A DNA stretch of 64,000 bases, taken from the NCBI GenBank assembly GCA_038255255.1, contig JBBSLL010000001.1:62001-126000 (forward strand). Direction: 5' to 3'. The notes below the pieces were generated by a model, which ran no database searches, was not told the origin of the DNA, and was given only the letters and a program-made list of their open reading frames with translations. The stretch's first letter is position 1, and each line of letters opens with the position of its first letter. The DNA comes from JBBQNY01 sp038255255 (lineage in GTDB: Bacteria; Pseudomonadota; Gammaproteobacteria; Xanthomonadales; Ahniellaceae). The position numbers and the translations under genes were made by a program. Of this stretch, positions 27,219 to 35,746 are shown piece by piece.

Positions 27219-27606
27219 CCCCGCGCGATGGAACGCCTCTCCCGGCGGTAGGCCACCACCTCCGGGTGAAGCCTCTTATCCTGCGGTGGTTGCCTACCGC
27301 CGGAAGAGGCGGCGCGCCACCGTCCGCAAGTCTGTTGCGCGTCGAAAAGCGCACGGAGCGCCGGACGAGTGGGCGCGCAGCGCCGGGTGCCGACCTGTCT
27401 TTTACCCTCGCCCCGCGTGCGGGGGTGAGGACGAGCCGCTTGCGAGCCACCGGCTCGCGCTCGTACGAACGCACAAGCGGAACGCTTGGGCCGGGGTACG
27501 GAGTGGGGTGGCGCGCAGCGCCGGGTGCCGACCTGTCCTTTACCCTCGCCCCGCCTGCGGGGAGAGGGTGGCGCGCAGCGCCGGGTGAGGGGCTGCACCC
27601 GCACGC
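27219..27606. repeat. Repeat-filled 388-base gap
   Basis: No believable gene. It holds a 26-base imperfect inverted repeat (27235-27260 with 27285-27310; core GGCGGTAGGCCACCACC/GGTGGTTGCCTACCGCC) and three copies of GGCGCGCAGCGCCGGGTG, starting near 27373, 27510 and 27570. The first two are followed by CCGACCTGTC and TTTACCCTCGCCCCGC. These are unlike family A. Confidence 0.75.
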
Positions 27607-28527
27607 ATGCCAACTGCTGGCACGATGTCGCCGATGAACCTCACCACCGGCTTCGCCATCTGGGCCTTGAGCCTGCTCGCCATCGCGGCGCTGGGTAGCA
27701 GCCGCACGAGTGCGCGCGTCGGCGTCATCATTGCCGCTGCGCTGATGCCATTGCCGCTGTTTGTCGACGGCCATCCCATGCTGCGAGCCGCATTGGCTTT
27801 CGTGCTCGCGGTGCTGCTCGCCGCGGCGGTAGAGTTCGCGTCGGGGCGCACGCATCCGAGCTTCGCGAGGCGTTTCATTTTCATCGTCTCGCTGCACGGA
27901 CTGATCGACACCTTCACTGCGCAGTCAATGCCGCGCCGCTTCGATCGCAACGCCGTCGTTCGCACATTCGTCGCTCTCGCGCTGGCTGCCGTCGCATTCT
28001 CCTTCTGGCGCAACACCTTCGATTGGCCACCGGTCTTGCGAGGGATTGCATGGACCCTCGCCGCGACCGTCCTCGTGCTCGCCGTCGCCGAAGTCATGAC
28101 ATCTTCGGTGCGATTCGCGACCGCCCTCTTCGGCGTGCAATTGCAAGCCGTCCACAACCGGCCGCATCTCTCGCGCACCGTCGGCGAATTCTGGAGCAAG
28201 CGCTGGAACCTCATGACCGGCCGTTGGCTCCGCACGCACGTCTTCATGCGGTTCGTGCGCCGCAGTCCCCTACTGGCGCTGCTTGCGACCTTCACGCTCA
28301 GCGCCGCGATGCACGTCTACCTCATCCTCGTGCCGGGCGACCCGCAGTCATGGCTGATGTGGGCCGCGTTCTTCATGGCCCAGCCGTTTCTGATTCTCGC
28401 CGAGCGCAAACTCCACGTGCGGCACTGGTCGAACGTCGCAGCCCGAACCTGGACCATCGGCTCCCTCGTGCTCCTCTCGCCCCTCCTATTCGTCCCCATC
28501 CTCAAGTTCATCACCCCCATGAGTTGA
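27607..28527 (+). CDS. MBOAT/wax-synthase-like membrane acyltransferase
   Basis: A 306-residue multipass membrane protein with about eight hydrophobic segments. The stretch VHNRPHLSRTVGEFWSKRWN followed by a His in a later helix (SAAMHVYLI) matches the MBOAT/wax synthase signature, where Asn/His residues in the membrane core transfer acyl groups to an alcohol or sugar. Acceptor and donor are unknown. Start choice is uncertain: ATGs at 27607, 27625 and 27634 are all possible and none has a strong ribosome site; the last gives MNLTTGFAIW directly before the first helix. Confidence 0.75.
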   Translation: MPTAGTMSPMNLTTGFAIWALSLLAIAALGSSRTSARVGVIIAAALMPLPLFVDGHPMLRAALAFVLAVLLAAAVEFASGRTHPSFARRFIFIVSLHGLIDTFTAQSMPRRFDRNAVVRTFVALALAAVAFSFWRNTFDWPPVLRGIAWTLAATVLVLAVAEVMTSSVRFATALFGVQLQAVHNRPHLSRTVGEFWSKRWNLMTGRWLRTHVFMRFVRRSPLLALLATFTLSAAMHVYLILVPGDPQSWLMWAAFFMAQPFLILAERKLHVRHWSNVAARTWTIGSLVLLSPLLFVPILKFITPMS

Positions 28528-28528
28528 A

Positions 28529-28551
28529 CCCCTCTCCCCCCGGGAGAGGGG
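28529..28551. repeat. CCCCTCTCCC/GGGAGAGGGG palindrome
   Basis: Ten-base perfect arms with a three-base centre, two bases after the acyltransferase gene stop codon. Same family as the element at 921. Confidence 0.75.
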
Positions 28552-28688
28552 TAGGGGAGAGGGTCCGATCTCGCTGCAACGCGACAACCATGCCTGCCGC
28601 TGTCCCGAGAGGAGCCGTGCTTGCACCGAGCATGAATTCAACAAACCGCCTCCGCTGCCAGTCATCAGAAAAACGGCATGATGCCGCG

Positions 28689-29879
28689 ATGCCGAATTCC
28701 AACATGCCATCGACGCGGTCCGCGCGAGCGTGGCGGGCAGCAGCCGTCTTGCTGGTTCTGCTGCTCTCCGCCGTTTGCGCGCAGGCCCAATCCCAGAGCC
28801 CGCCGCCCGCCGACCCGCTGGTCGATCGAATCCTGCAGCCGCCGATGCGCAGCATGCCGCGCATCGAGCGGGCGTGGGACGCGCTGCTGCCGCGCATCGG
28901 GTCGCGTCACGAGACCGTGCTGACCGATGACGGGGTGCGCATCGCCTACACCGTCATCGAACCCGGTGCGTTCGCGCTGCGCCCGCGGCTTTCGTTCGAC
29001 CGCAAGACCTGGGACTTCGACGTCGTGCTCGAACCGAAGAACCCCGCGGCGCGGCCACCGGCCGTGGAGGGAACGGTAGTCGCGACCCATGGCTGGGGCC
29101 TCGACGCGCGCAGCGTGCTGCCGTGGGCGGTCCTGTTCGGCCAACGCGGTTACCGCACCGTGCTCGTCGACCTGCGCGGCCACGGCCGCTCGGGTTCCTC
29201 GCCCATCACCTTCGGTCATCGCGAGGCGCTCGACCTCGCCGCCGTGATCCGCGAACTGCGCAGGCAGCAGCGCGTGCGCGAGCCGCTGGCGCTGTTCGGG
29301 GTGTCGTACGGCGCGGTCGCCGCCATCCACGCCGCGGCTGATCCGAAGGTCGGCGTGGATGCACTGATCGCAATGGAACCTTTCACCAACGCCGGCGACG
29401 CGGTTCGCCGCATGGGCGGCTTCGCGAAGGAAGGCGGCAGCGGCAGCTGGCGCAAGCGCTTGGCGGCCTGGTGGGCGCGCACGAAGATCTCGAACGAACA
29501 GTTTGAGTCCGCGCTCGACCGCGCTTCGCAACGCATCGGCACCGACCTGCGCACCCTTGACACGGCGCCCGCCCTCGCACGCGTGCCGGTCTGCACGCTG
29601 CTGATCCAGGGCGGCGCCGACACGCTCGTCGACCTGCAGGCGGTGCGCGCCATGGCACGCGCGACCGCGGCGCGCGTCGTTTACGCGGAAGCTCCGAAGG
29701 AAGGTCATCTGACGTTGCCCGCGCGCGTCGACTGGCTGGGCCAGCCGGTTGCCGACTGGCTGGATGCGGCGCTGACGAATTCGGCAGATTCCGCACGGCC
29801 GGCATGCCCGGCGATCAAAGCCGCACACGACAGCCGGCGACGCCAGTCGCTCGAAAGCCTCGCGGCTCCGCCAACCTGA
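28689..29879 (+). CDS. Exported alpha/beta hydrolase
   Basis: A 396-residue protein with a signal peptide (AWRAAAVLLVLLLSAVCAQA; cleavage near AQAQ). The hydrolase core starts with an oxyanion-hole segment (THGWGLDARS), has LVDLRGHGRSG, the nucleophile Ser in LFGVSYGAVAA, an Asp in QGGADTLVD and the catalytic His in PKEGHLTLP. The fold and triad are clear; the substrate (ester, lipid or peptide) is not. The ATG at 28689 is preferred; one five codons later is also possible. It follows the acyltransferase gene on the same strand. Confidence 0.85.
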   Translation: MPNSNMPSTRSARAWRAAAVLLVLLLSAVCAQAQSQSPPPADPLVDRILQPPMRSMPRIERAWDALLPRIGSRHETVLTDDGVRIAYTVIEPGAFALRPRLSFDRKTWDFDVVLEPKNPAARPPAVEGTVVATHGWGLDARSVLPWAVLFGQRGYRTVLVDLRGHGRSGSSPITFGHREALDLAAVIRELRRQQRVREPLALFGVSYGAVAAIHAAADPKVGVDALIAMEPFTNAGDAVRRMGGFAKEGGSGSWRKRLAAWWARTKISNEQFESALDRASQRIGTDLRTLDTAPALARVPVCTLLIQGGADTLVDLQAVRAMARATAARVVYAEAPKEGHLTLPARVDWLGQPVADWLDAALTNSADSARPACPAIKAAHDSRRRQSLESLAAPPT

Positions 29880-29972
29880 CCAGAACCTCGCGTCCAATCG
29901 GCTGCGTGTTTGCGTAGCATCGAATGGACATTGCATCGACATTCCAGAAGAAGGCGACAACGAGTGCCCCCC

Positions 29973-30530
29973 ATGCCCACCGTCGTCGTGAGCCCCTACT
30001 CGAACGAGTGGCCGGTCGCATTCGCTCAAGCCCGCGAGGAGCTGACGGCCGCGTTTGCACCGGTGGACACACACGTCGAGCATATCGGCAGCACCGCGGT
30101 ACCCGGCCTTGCCGCAAAACCAGTGCTGGATGTTCTGCTCGGTGTCAGCGAACTGCGAGAGGTAGAAGCCAGGATCGCCGCCCTCGAACTACTGGGCTAT
30201 GACTACGTGCAAAGGTACGAGCGCGAAATTCCCGATCGGCGCTACTTTGTAAAGCCCTCGCTCGCGGGGTTGCGGCTTCACCTTCACGCTGTCGAGCGCG
30301 GCGGTGACATCTGGCGCAGGCATCTGGCATTCCGCGATTCGCTCCGTGCAGATGTGTCGCTTCGAGAGAAGTATCAAGCACTCAAGAGAGAACTGGCGGC
30401 GAAGTTTCCGTACGACAAGTCCGCGTACCAGGCAGCGAAGGCGCCTTTTATCCAGGAAGTTCCTGCGGGCAACGGTGATTGCACGGTCAGCGCTGCACTC
30501 GGGCTGGCGCCGCCGTTTGGCTCGCGTTGA
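29973..30530 (+). CDS. GrpB family protein (UPF0157)
   Basis: A 185-residue nucleotidyltransferase-fold protein of the GrpB family. The signatures are VSPYSNEWPVAFAQ, HVEHIGSTAVPGLAAKPVLDVL, where the GS and the later Asp match nucleotidyltransferases, and RLHLHAVERGGDIWRRHLAFRDSLR. The biochemical role of the family is not established. The ATG at 29973 places the conserved start at residue 8; upstream in-frame sequence is Arg-rich shadow. Confidence 0.88.
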   Translation: MPTVVVSPYSNEWPVAFAQAREELTAAFAPVDTHVEHIGSTAVPGLAAKPVLDVLLGVSELREVEARIAALELLGYDYVQRYEREIPDRRYFVKPSLAGLRLHLHAVERGGDIWRRHLAFRDSLRADVSLREKYQALKRELAAKFPYDKSAYQAAKAPFIQEVPAGNGDCTVSAALGLAPPFGSR

Positions 30531-30575
30531 CTCCATAGCAGTGGACTCGGCAAATTCGCGCGGGCAAACCGTTGC

Positions 30576-31397
30576 ATGGCGAAGGAGCAAACAATGGTCG
30601 TAATTTCCCTGCTGGGTATTCCGCACGACGACAACTCGTCGTTCCTGAGGGGTGCCGCGGAGGCACCCGCGCATATCCGCGGCGAATTGCAGTCCGACGC
30701 GTACAGCCTGTGGAGCGAAACGGGCGTTGACCTGGGTGCTCCGGGCAGGCTGGTCGATCTCGGGGATATGGCGTTCGAGAAGAACTCGGATCCCTGGGAT
30801 TTGATTGAGCGCGACGTGGGTCGCGCGCTCGACACTGGCGGCCCATTGATCTGCCTCGGTGGCGATCACGCGATCACGCACCCGATCGTGCGCGCGGTGC
30901 GCCGCCGTCATGCCAGCCTGACTATCGTGCATATCGACGCGCACGCGGACATCTATCACGCGTTCCAGAACAATCCGAGATCCCACGCATCGCCGTTCGC
31001 GCGGATCATGGAAGAGAAGCTCGCGGACCGGTTGATCCAGGTGGGGCTGCGCACCGTCAACGATCATCATCGCGACCAGTTCCAGCGATTCGGCGTCGAG
31101 GCGATCGAGGCCGCACAGTGCGGCGAAAAACTGCGGTTCGAACTGGCGACGCCGGTTTATTTATCGGTGGACATCGATGCGCTCGACCCGGCCTTTGCGC
31201 CTGGCGTTTCGCATCGCGAGCCGGGCGGCCTGTCCACGCGCCAGGTGCTCGACCTCATTCATTCGATCGACCAACCGATCGTGGCCGCCGACATCGTCGA
31301 GTACAACCCGCGGTGCGACATCTCGAACATGACGGCGACCGTGGCGGCAAAGCTCCTGAAGGAAATAGCCGGCATGATGGTCAAGAATGGCGATTGA
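30576..31397 (+). CDS. Arginase/agmatinase-family ureohydrolase
   Basis: A 273-residue binuclear manganese hydrolase. All metal-binding signatures are present: GGDHAIT, IVHIDAHADIYH and VYLSVDIDALDPAFAP, with SHASPF and a Glu in DIVEYNP. It hydrolyses a guanidino compound to urea plus an amine; the sequence sits closer to agmatinase-like members than to classic arginase, but substrate specificity cannot be assigned. An ATG six codons inside (MVVISLLG) is an alternative start. Confidence 0.88.
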   Translation: MAKEQTMVVISLLGIPHDDNSSFLRGAAEAPAHIRGELQSDAYSLWSETGVDLGAPGRLVDLGDMAFEKNSDPWDLIERDVGRALDTGGPLICLGGDHAITHPIVRAVRRRHASLTIVHIDAHADIYHAFQNNPRSHASPFARIMEEKLADRLIQVGLRTVNDHHRDQFQRFGVEAIEAAQCGEKLRFELATPVYLSVDIDALDPAFAPGVSHREPGGLSTRQVLDLIHSIDQPIVAADIVEYNPRCDISNMTATVAAKLLKEIAGMMVKNGD

Positions 31398-31507
31398 CAC
31401 GAGATGCAATGTGCGAGCCAGTTCGCGCCTCTGCATTCATTTCCCACGCCGATTGCTCAGGCCCATAGCGCCTTCCCGCGCGCGCGAGCGAACCGCCTGG
31501 GATCAAG

Positions 31508-32209
31508 TCATCGCGAGAACAGCTGCGCGACGTCGCTGGTTTCGAGCGCGCGCCATTCGCCCAGGGGCAGATCGCCCAACGACAGGCCACCGATGCGCTC
31601 GCGGTGCAGCGTTTCGACGTGGTGGCCGATTGCGGCGAACATGCGGCGCACCTGGTGATAGCGGCCTTCGGTGAGCGTCAGGCGCGCCGTGCGTGCGTCG
31701 AGTACGTCCATGCCCGCGGGCAACAGCGGCGTCTGTTCCGATTCCAGCATCAGCGTGCCGCTGGCGAACGTGGCCGCTTCGTCGCCGCGCAGCGGACTTG
31801 CCAGCGTTGCCACGTATACCTTGGCGAGGTGCGATTTCGGCGACGAGATCCGGTGCAGCAGGGCGCCGTCGTCGGTCATGAGCAAAAGTCCGCTGGTGTC
31901 GCGGTCGAGCCGGCCGACGGTCGAGAGCAGCGGCGAGCGCAGGCGCCAGCGCGCCGGCAACAGGTCGTAGACGATGCGTCCCTGGTCCCTGGTCGAACAG
32001 GTGTATGCGATGGGCTTGTGCAACATGATCAACAGGCCCTGCGGCGCGTCGAGTGGCTCGCCATCGATCAGGATGTCCGCGTGTTCCACCTTGTCGTCGG
32101 CGTAGAGCACTTCACCTGACGCGTCGGTGATGCGGCCTTCGCGGAACATCGCGGCGATCTCCTTGCGGCTGCCGTAGCCGAGGTTACCGATCAATCGCAC
32201 CAGTCTCAT
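31508..32209 (-). CDS. rsuA: 16S rRNA pseudouridine synthase, RsuA-like
   Basis: A 233-residue enzyme that would isomerise a uridine (U516 in E. coli) in 16S rRNA. An N-terminal S4 RNA-binding domain (MRLVRLIGNLGYGSRKEIA) is followed by the synthase domain with MLHKPIAYTCST, the catalytic Asp in GRLDRDTSGLLLMTDDGAL and the RsuA-type HRISSPKSHLAK. The end (TEGRYHQVRRMFAAIGH) is standard. The start codon overlaps the rsmC stop by four bases (ATGA), so translation is coupled. A frame open further upstream through rsmC is shadow. Confidence 0.92.
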   Translation of the reverse strand: MRLVRLIGNLGYGSRKEIAAMFREGRITDASGEVLYADDKVEHADILIDGEPLDAPQGLLIMLHKPIAYTCSTRDQGRIVYDLLPARWRLRSPLLSTVGRLDRDTSGLLLMTDDGALLHRISSPKSHLAKVYVATLASPLRGDEAATFASGTLMLESEQTPLLPAGMDVLDARTARLTLTEGRYHQVRRMFAAIGHHVETLHRERIGGLSLGDLPLGEWRALETSDVAQLFSR

Positions 32210-33312
32210 CGTGCGGCCTCGCGTCGCGATCTCTGAATGCGCGGAGCGGAGGGCGTAGGCAGCGCGCCAGAGGCCTTTGTGGCCTCCACGACCTTGAAGC
32301 CATGCTCCTGCGCGACCAGTCGCGTCGTTCCAAAGTGCGCATTCAACACGGCCTCGTACGGCAGATGCCGGTTGGCGACGAGCCACAGTCGCCCGCCGGG
32401 CCGCAGCGCTTTGGCCGCTGCAGCGATGAAGGCCATGCCGAGTTCCGGGCGGTCGCTGCGATCCCGAGCGTGGAACGGTGGATTCGTCACGATGAAATCG
32501 TACGCTCCCGGAATGGCCGTGGTGACGTCGTGCCAATGAAAGCTTGCGGCACCGCGCGACGCAAATGCGGCGAGGTTCACTCGCGCAAGGTCGAGGGCGC
32601 GCGCCTCGGCCTCGAACAGATCCATCGTCGCGTCCGCGCACCGCGTGAGCACTTCGGCCGCAAGGTACCCGTAGCCGGCACCGAGGTCGGCGCCGCGCCC
32701 GTGCAGATCGGAGGGCAGGTGAGCAGCGAGCAATGCGGATGCCACGTCGACGCGATCCCATGAGAAGAGGCCCGGGCGACTTAGGAAGCGGCCGTCGAGG
32801 ATGGGCCTCGGCGCATCTAGCGCCAGCCATTGCGCAGCGAGCTTCGGGTCGGCGGCATCCTGCAGCGGTGCGGTCCAGAACACGCGGCACTTGTTCTTGG
32901 AAATGACGTGCAAGGGACCGGCAAGCCGTGCGAGATCCGACTCGCCGGACTTTGCACCGGAGTCATTGGACATGCTCGCGACCACGATCCCGCCCGGTGC
33001 GGTAAGAGCGATTGCGTGGGCGAGCAAGGCGCGCGCCTCGTCACGCTGCCGCGGTGGCAGCACCAGCACCAGCGGGAACTTCGAACCGTCGTCGGCAATG
33101 CGAAGCATGTAGCCGCTCTTCTCGAGGCTTTCGAACTCGGGCTTGAAGGACTGCTCGCACACCAGCCCAGGCAGGCGCTGCGCAGACAGCGGCCATCCGT
33201 GCTGCGCGCGGAGGAACAGCGCGCTGCCAGGCCACGACAGTGCACCCGAGGCAAACGGAAGAAGCAGGGTTTCAAGCGCAGCGATCGACATGCCTCGAAG
33301 TTTAAGCGGCAT
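32206..33312 (-). CDS. rsmC: 16S rRNA guanine-N2 methyltransferase, RsmC-like
   Basis: A 368-residue protein with two tandem methyltransferase-fold halves, as in RsmC, which methylates G1207 of 16S rRNA using S-adenosylmethionine. The active C-terminal half has motif I (GADLGAGYGYLAAEVL), the acidic LFEAEARALDLAR and the catalytic NPPFH in VTNPPFHARDRS. The N-terminal half lacks these motifs. The ATG at 33312 has GGAA five bases upstream; an ATG seven codons later is also possible. Paired with rsuA, both modify the small subunit. Confidence 0.9.
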   Translation of the reverse strand: MPLKLRGMSIAALETLLLPFASGALSWPGSALFLRAQHGWPLSAQRLPGLVCEQSFKPEFESLEKSGYMLRIADDGSKFPLVLVLPPRQRDEARALLAHAIALTAPGGIVVASMSNDSGAKSGESDLARLAGPLHVISKNKCRVFWTAPLQDAADPKLAAQWLALDAPRPILDGRFLSRPGLFSWDRVDVASALLAAHLPSDLHGRGADLGAGYGYLAAEVLTRCADATMDLFEAEARALDLARVNLAAFASRGAASFHWHDVTTAIPGAYDFIVTNPPFHARDRSDRPELGMAFIAAAAKALRPGGRLWLVANRHLPYEAVLNAHFGTTRLVAQEHGFKVVEATKASGALPTPSAPRIQRSRREAAR

Positions 33313-33349
33313 CTGTTTCCGGCAGCCAGTGCTACTGTAGTATCACTTC

Positions 33350-33607
33350 ATGCGAACTGAACTAGTCACCACGCTCAAGCGCCAGGCCACCGACCTGCTC
33401 GCTGATATCGAGCGGGATAAGCAACCGATTCTCATCACACAGCACGGCCTGCCGAGCGCTTATCTCGTGGACGTCGAGAGTTACGAGATGATGCAGCAAC
33501 GCATGAGCGTGCTGGAGGGTATCGCCCGCGGTGAACAGGCGATCGCCGAAGGGCGGTTCGCATCACACGCGATGGCGAAGAAGCGACTTGGGCGATGGCT
33601 GAAATAG
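33350..33607 (+). CDS. Type II antitoxin, Phd/YefM family
   Basis: An 85-residue protein with the Phd/YefM start (MRTELVTTLKRQATDLLADIERDKQPILITQHGLP) and AYLVDVESYEMMQQR. This family binds its own promoter with the N-terminal domain and neutralises the toxin with the flexible C-terminal tail. It overlaps the toxin gene by 13 bases. A TAGTAT box 14 bases upstream of the ATG could be the -10 of an autoregulated promoter, but I see no convincing -35. Confidence 0.9.
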   Translation: MRTELVTTLKRQATDLLADIERDKQPILITQHGLPSAYLVDVESYEMMQQRMSVLEGIARGEQAIAEGRFASHAMAKKRLGRWLK

Positions 33608-33909
33608 TCTGGTCGGAGCCTGCGCTAGCCGACCTCGATGCCATCGCCGACTTCATCGCCATCGAGAACAGAGCCGCCGCCATGGCGCTAGTGCAACGCG
33701 TCGTCGAACATGTCGGGCAACTGGCCCGGTTCCCGGATAGCGGCAGCAGGCCGAGAGAGCTCAAACGATCGCGTTACCGGCAGATCATCGAGCCGCCGTG
33801 CCGCGTGTTCTATCGCTACGACGGCTCGACAGTCTTTATTTTGCACGTGATGCGATCCGAGCGCCTGCTTCGAACGGCGAAGCTGGCCAGTGGCAAGCGT
33901 GCCCGATGA
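33595..33909 (+). CDS. Type II toxin, RelE/ParE family
   Basis: A 104-residue basic protein of the RelE/ParE fold. It has the opening VWSEPALADLDAIADFIA, the central RYRQIIEPPCRVFYRYDG and the end VFILHVMRSERLL, typical of the family. RelE-type members cut mRNA on the ribosome and ParE-type members poison gyrase; the sequence does not decide, although the DLDAIADFIA helix is seen often in ParE-like toxins. It is translationally coupled to its antitoxin and overlaps the next gene by four bases. Confidence 0.88.
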   Translation: MAEIVWSEPALADLDAIADFIAIENRAAAMALVQRVVEHVGQLARFPDSGSRPRELKRSRYRQIIEPPCRVFYRYDGSTVFILHVMRSERLLRTAKLASGKRAR

Positions 33910-34337
33910 GTGCCATCCATAATCCGATGTTGCTGGTGGGAGGTGTGCTGAGTGCGTTCGCTGCGCTGCTGCACCTCGGCTGCATCGTGTTCGGCGCGCC
34001 GTGGTATCGCTTCCTCGGCGCCGGCGAGCAGATGGCACGGCTGGCCGAGGCCGGTTCGCCGCACCCGACGCGCATGGCGCTCCTCATCGCCGGCATGCTG
34101 ATGGTCTGGTCGGCCTACGCCTTCTCCGGAGCCCGCGTGCTGCCGCGCCTGCCGCTGCTGCGTGTGGCGCTTTGCGCGATCACCTTCGTGTATCTCGCGC
34201 GTGCCGTCGCCTTCCCATTGCTGTTTCCGATGTTTCCCGGCAACTCGATGACGTTCTGGATCACGAGCAGTGCGATCTGCGCGGTGTTCGGGATCGTGCA
34301 CCTCATCGGCCTGCGGCAGGCGTGGCCGCGGCTGTGA
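33906..34337 (+). CDS. Small four-helix membrane protein, unknown
   Basis: A 143-residue protein with four hydrophobic segments (MLLVGGVLSAFAALLHLGCIVF; MALLIAGMLMVWSAYAF; LRVALCAITFVYLARAV; MTFWITSSAICAVFGIVHLIG). I do not recognise a family with certainty. The ATG overlaps the toxin gene stop (ATGA), so it is co-transcribed and may be coupled to the toxin-antitoxin pair, either as a passenger or a functional partner. Confidence 0.75.
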   Translation: MSAIHNPMLLVGGVLSAFAALLHLGCIVFGAPWYRFLGAGEQMARLAEAGSPHPTRMALLIAGMLMVWSAYAFSGARVLPRLPLLRVALCAITFVYLARAVAFPLLFPMFPGNSMTFWITSSAICAVFGIVHLIGLRQAWPRL

Positions 34338-34585
34338 ACCGTCCCGGCTGGCGAAGCGCGCCGATTGCCGTGGCCTGCGTCGCGTGGGCAGTCGCGGCAC
34401 CCGCTAGCGCCTCGCCGTGACCGCGCGTTGAAGGACGTGTGTTCGACGGGGCGATACTGGTCTAGAGTCCGCAAAGCAGATGCATCGCGAGACGGTGGCG
34501 GCCGCCAGCGCAGCGCGCCGACTCGCCACGCCAGGTGGCTGGCGCGTCCCACCCGGCATTCCTCTCCAGAAGGTGCAGAATCACC

Positions 34586-34792
34586 GTGAAAGACATGAAG
34601 GGGATCCGCCGGTTGCTGGTGATCACGGGCATGATCCTCCTGGTGCCTGCGCTGCTGTGGCTTGTCGCCGGGTTGGCGGGGCTGGTGCCCACCGACGCCG
34701 CGGCGATGGCCGGCACTTCCGGCTTGCGCATCCTTGGCAGCGTTGCCGTAGCTGGTTGCCTGCTGGCCGCGATCGGTTCGTGGGACGATTGA
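34586..34792 (+). CDS. Small membrane protein, 68 residues
   Basis: A GTG start is preceded by AGAAGG at 34567-34572, at a slightly long spacing of 13 bases; an ATG three codons later is an alternative. It has two hydrophobic helices (LLVITGMILLVPALLWLVAGLAG and ILGSVAVAGCLLAAIGSW). Family not recognised. First of three consecutive tiny membrane-protein genes. Confidence 0.55.
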   Translation: MKDMKGIRRLLVITGMILLVPALLWLVAGLAGLVPTDAAAMAGTSGLRILGSVAVAGCLLAAIGSWDD

Positions 34793-34807
34793 ATCCAGAA
34801 TTTCTCC

Positions 34808-35002
34808 ATGGAGTGCGCAGTGATGATCAAGCAGTCCGATGTCTTCATACTTCTGGCAGTGGTGATCTCCTTTTTCCTCTCGGCGTACCTGTGGTTCTCA
34901 GGGCAGCGGGAAGAAGGCGCCTTCACGGCGCTGTGGGTGCCATCCATCCTGTGCTTCGGCATCTATTTCAAGCTGATCACGCAGGGAGATCGGCGCAAAT
35001 GA
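34808..35002 (+). CDS. Small membrane protein, up to 64 residues
   Basis: It has two hydrophobic stretches (VFILLAVVISFFLSAYLWF and FTALWVPSILCFGIYFKLI). The start may be the ATG at 34808 or 34823 (MIKQSD). The stop overlaps the next ATG by four bases (ATGA), which supports real translation of both. Function unknown. Confidence 0.65.
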   Translation: MECAVMIKQSDVFILLAVVISFFLSAYLWFSGQREEGAFTALWVPSILCFGIYFKLITQGDRRK

Positions 35003-35133
35003 GCACAACCACCATCCTTTACTTTGCGGTCGGCGTCTTCAGCCTGATGACGATCGGCATCGTGCTCACCTTGCGTGAATTCAAGAAGCTGCGCGACGAA
35101 TCGCACCGCGACGACCGTCAGGACGGACGCTAG
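34999..35133 (+). CDS. Single-helix micropeptide, 44 residues
   Basis: This tiny gene encodes one transmembrane helix (ILYFAVGVFSLMTIGIVLTL) followed by a charged tail (REFKKLRDESHRDDR). Its ATG overlaps the stop of the previous small gene. The helix-plus-charged-tail layout is like accessory subunits of membrane complexes, but no partner is identifiable. Confidence 0.6.
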   Translation: MSTTTILYFAVGVFSLMTIGIVLTLREFKKLRDESHRDDRQDGR

Positions 35134-35269
35134 GTACTCAGGGTGCAGGCGCGGGAACTGACCGGATCTCGACCAGCGAACCCGCGCCCAGCGTGACCCC
35201 TACCGGAGCTGCGTACCCGCGCGCGCTCTCCCTGTGTAGCGCCGAGCGTCCTCGGCTCGGAACCTGCCA

Positions 35270-35632
35270 ATGAACCCTTCGCCGCGAGAAACCGAGGAAC
35301 TGCAGGCCGCGCTCCGCGAGTTTGCGCGGGAGCGCGACTGGGATCAGTTCCACACGCCGAAGAATCTCGCAGCCGCGCTGTCGGTCGAGGCCGCCGAGCT
35401 GCTCGAACACTTCCAGTGGCTCACGGAGGAGCAGAGCCGCACGTTTTCTGCCGAAAAGCGCGAGAAGGTCGGCGAGGAAATCGCCGACGTTCTGCTCTAC
35501 CTCCTGCAGCTGGCCGACAAGCTCGGCATCGACCCGATCGAGGCGGCCAAGTCCAAGATGCTGGCCAACGCCGCGAAGTATCCGGTCGACCGCGCTAAGG
35601 GCAGCATGACGGAGTACACGGAACTGTCGTAA
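35270..35632 (+). CDS. MazG-like nucleotide pyrophosphohydrolase
   Basis: A 120-residue all-alpha NTP pyrophosphohydrolase. It has the metal-binding ExxE (VEAAELLEHFQW) and ExxD (EEIADVLLYLLQLADKLG) motifs and LREFARERDWDQFHTPKNLA, typical of the short MazG/dCTPase (RS21-C6-like) group. It would clean non-standard or damaged dNTPs to monophosphate and pyrophosphate in the cytosol. Such genes often sit near defence or stress loci. After it the base composition becomes AT-richer. Confidence 0.88.
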   Translation: MNPSPRETEELQAALREFARERDWDQFHTPKNLAAALSVEAAELLEHFQWLTEEQSRTFSAEKREKVGEEIADVLLYLLQLADKLGIDPIEAAKSKMLANAAKYPVDRAKGSMTEYTELS

Positions 35633-35746
35633 GGATGAGGCGTGGAGGCAGTTTGGCCCAGTTCGCTTTCTGGATGCCTTGGCCCAGTCCTGATTACTGA
35701 GAACTGTCCTTGGTCGGACCAGTGAAGCCTTGATGGAAGGAGCGTC

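Noticed and set aside
31508..32890. Extended frame upstream of rsuA
   Set aside because: The extension lies over rsmC in another frame and is Arg/Ala-rich shadow; the S4 domain start at 32209 is natural.
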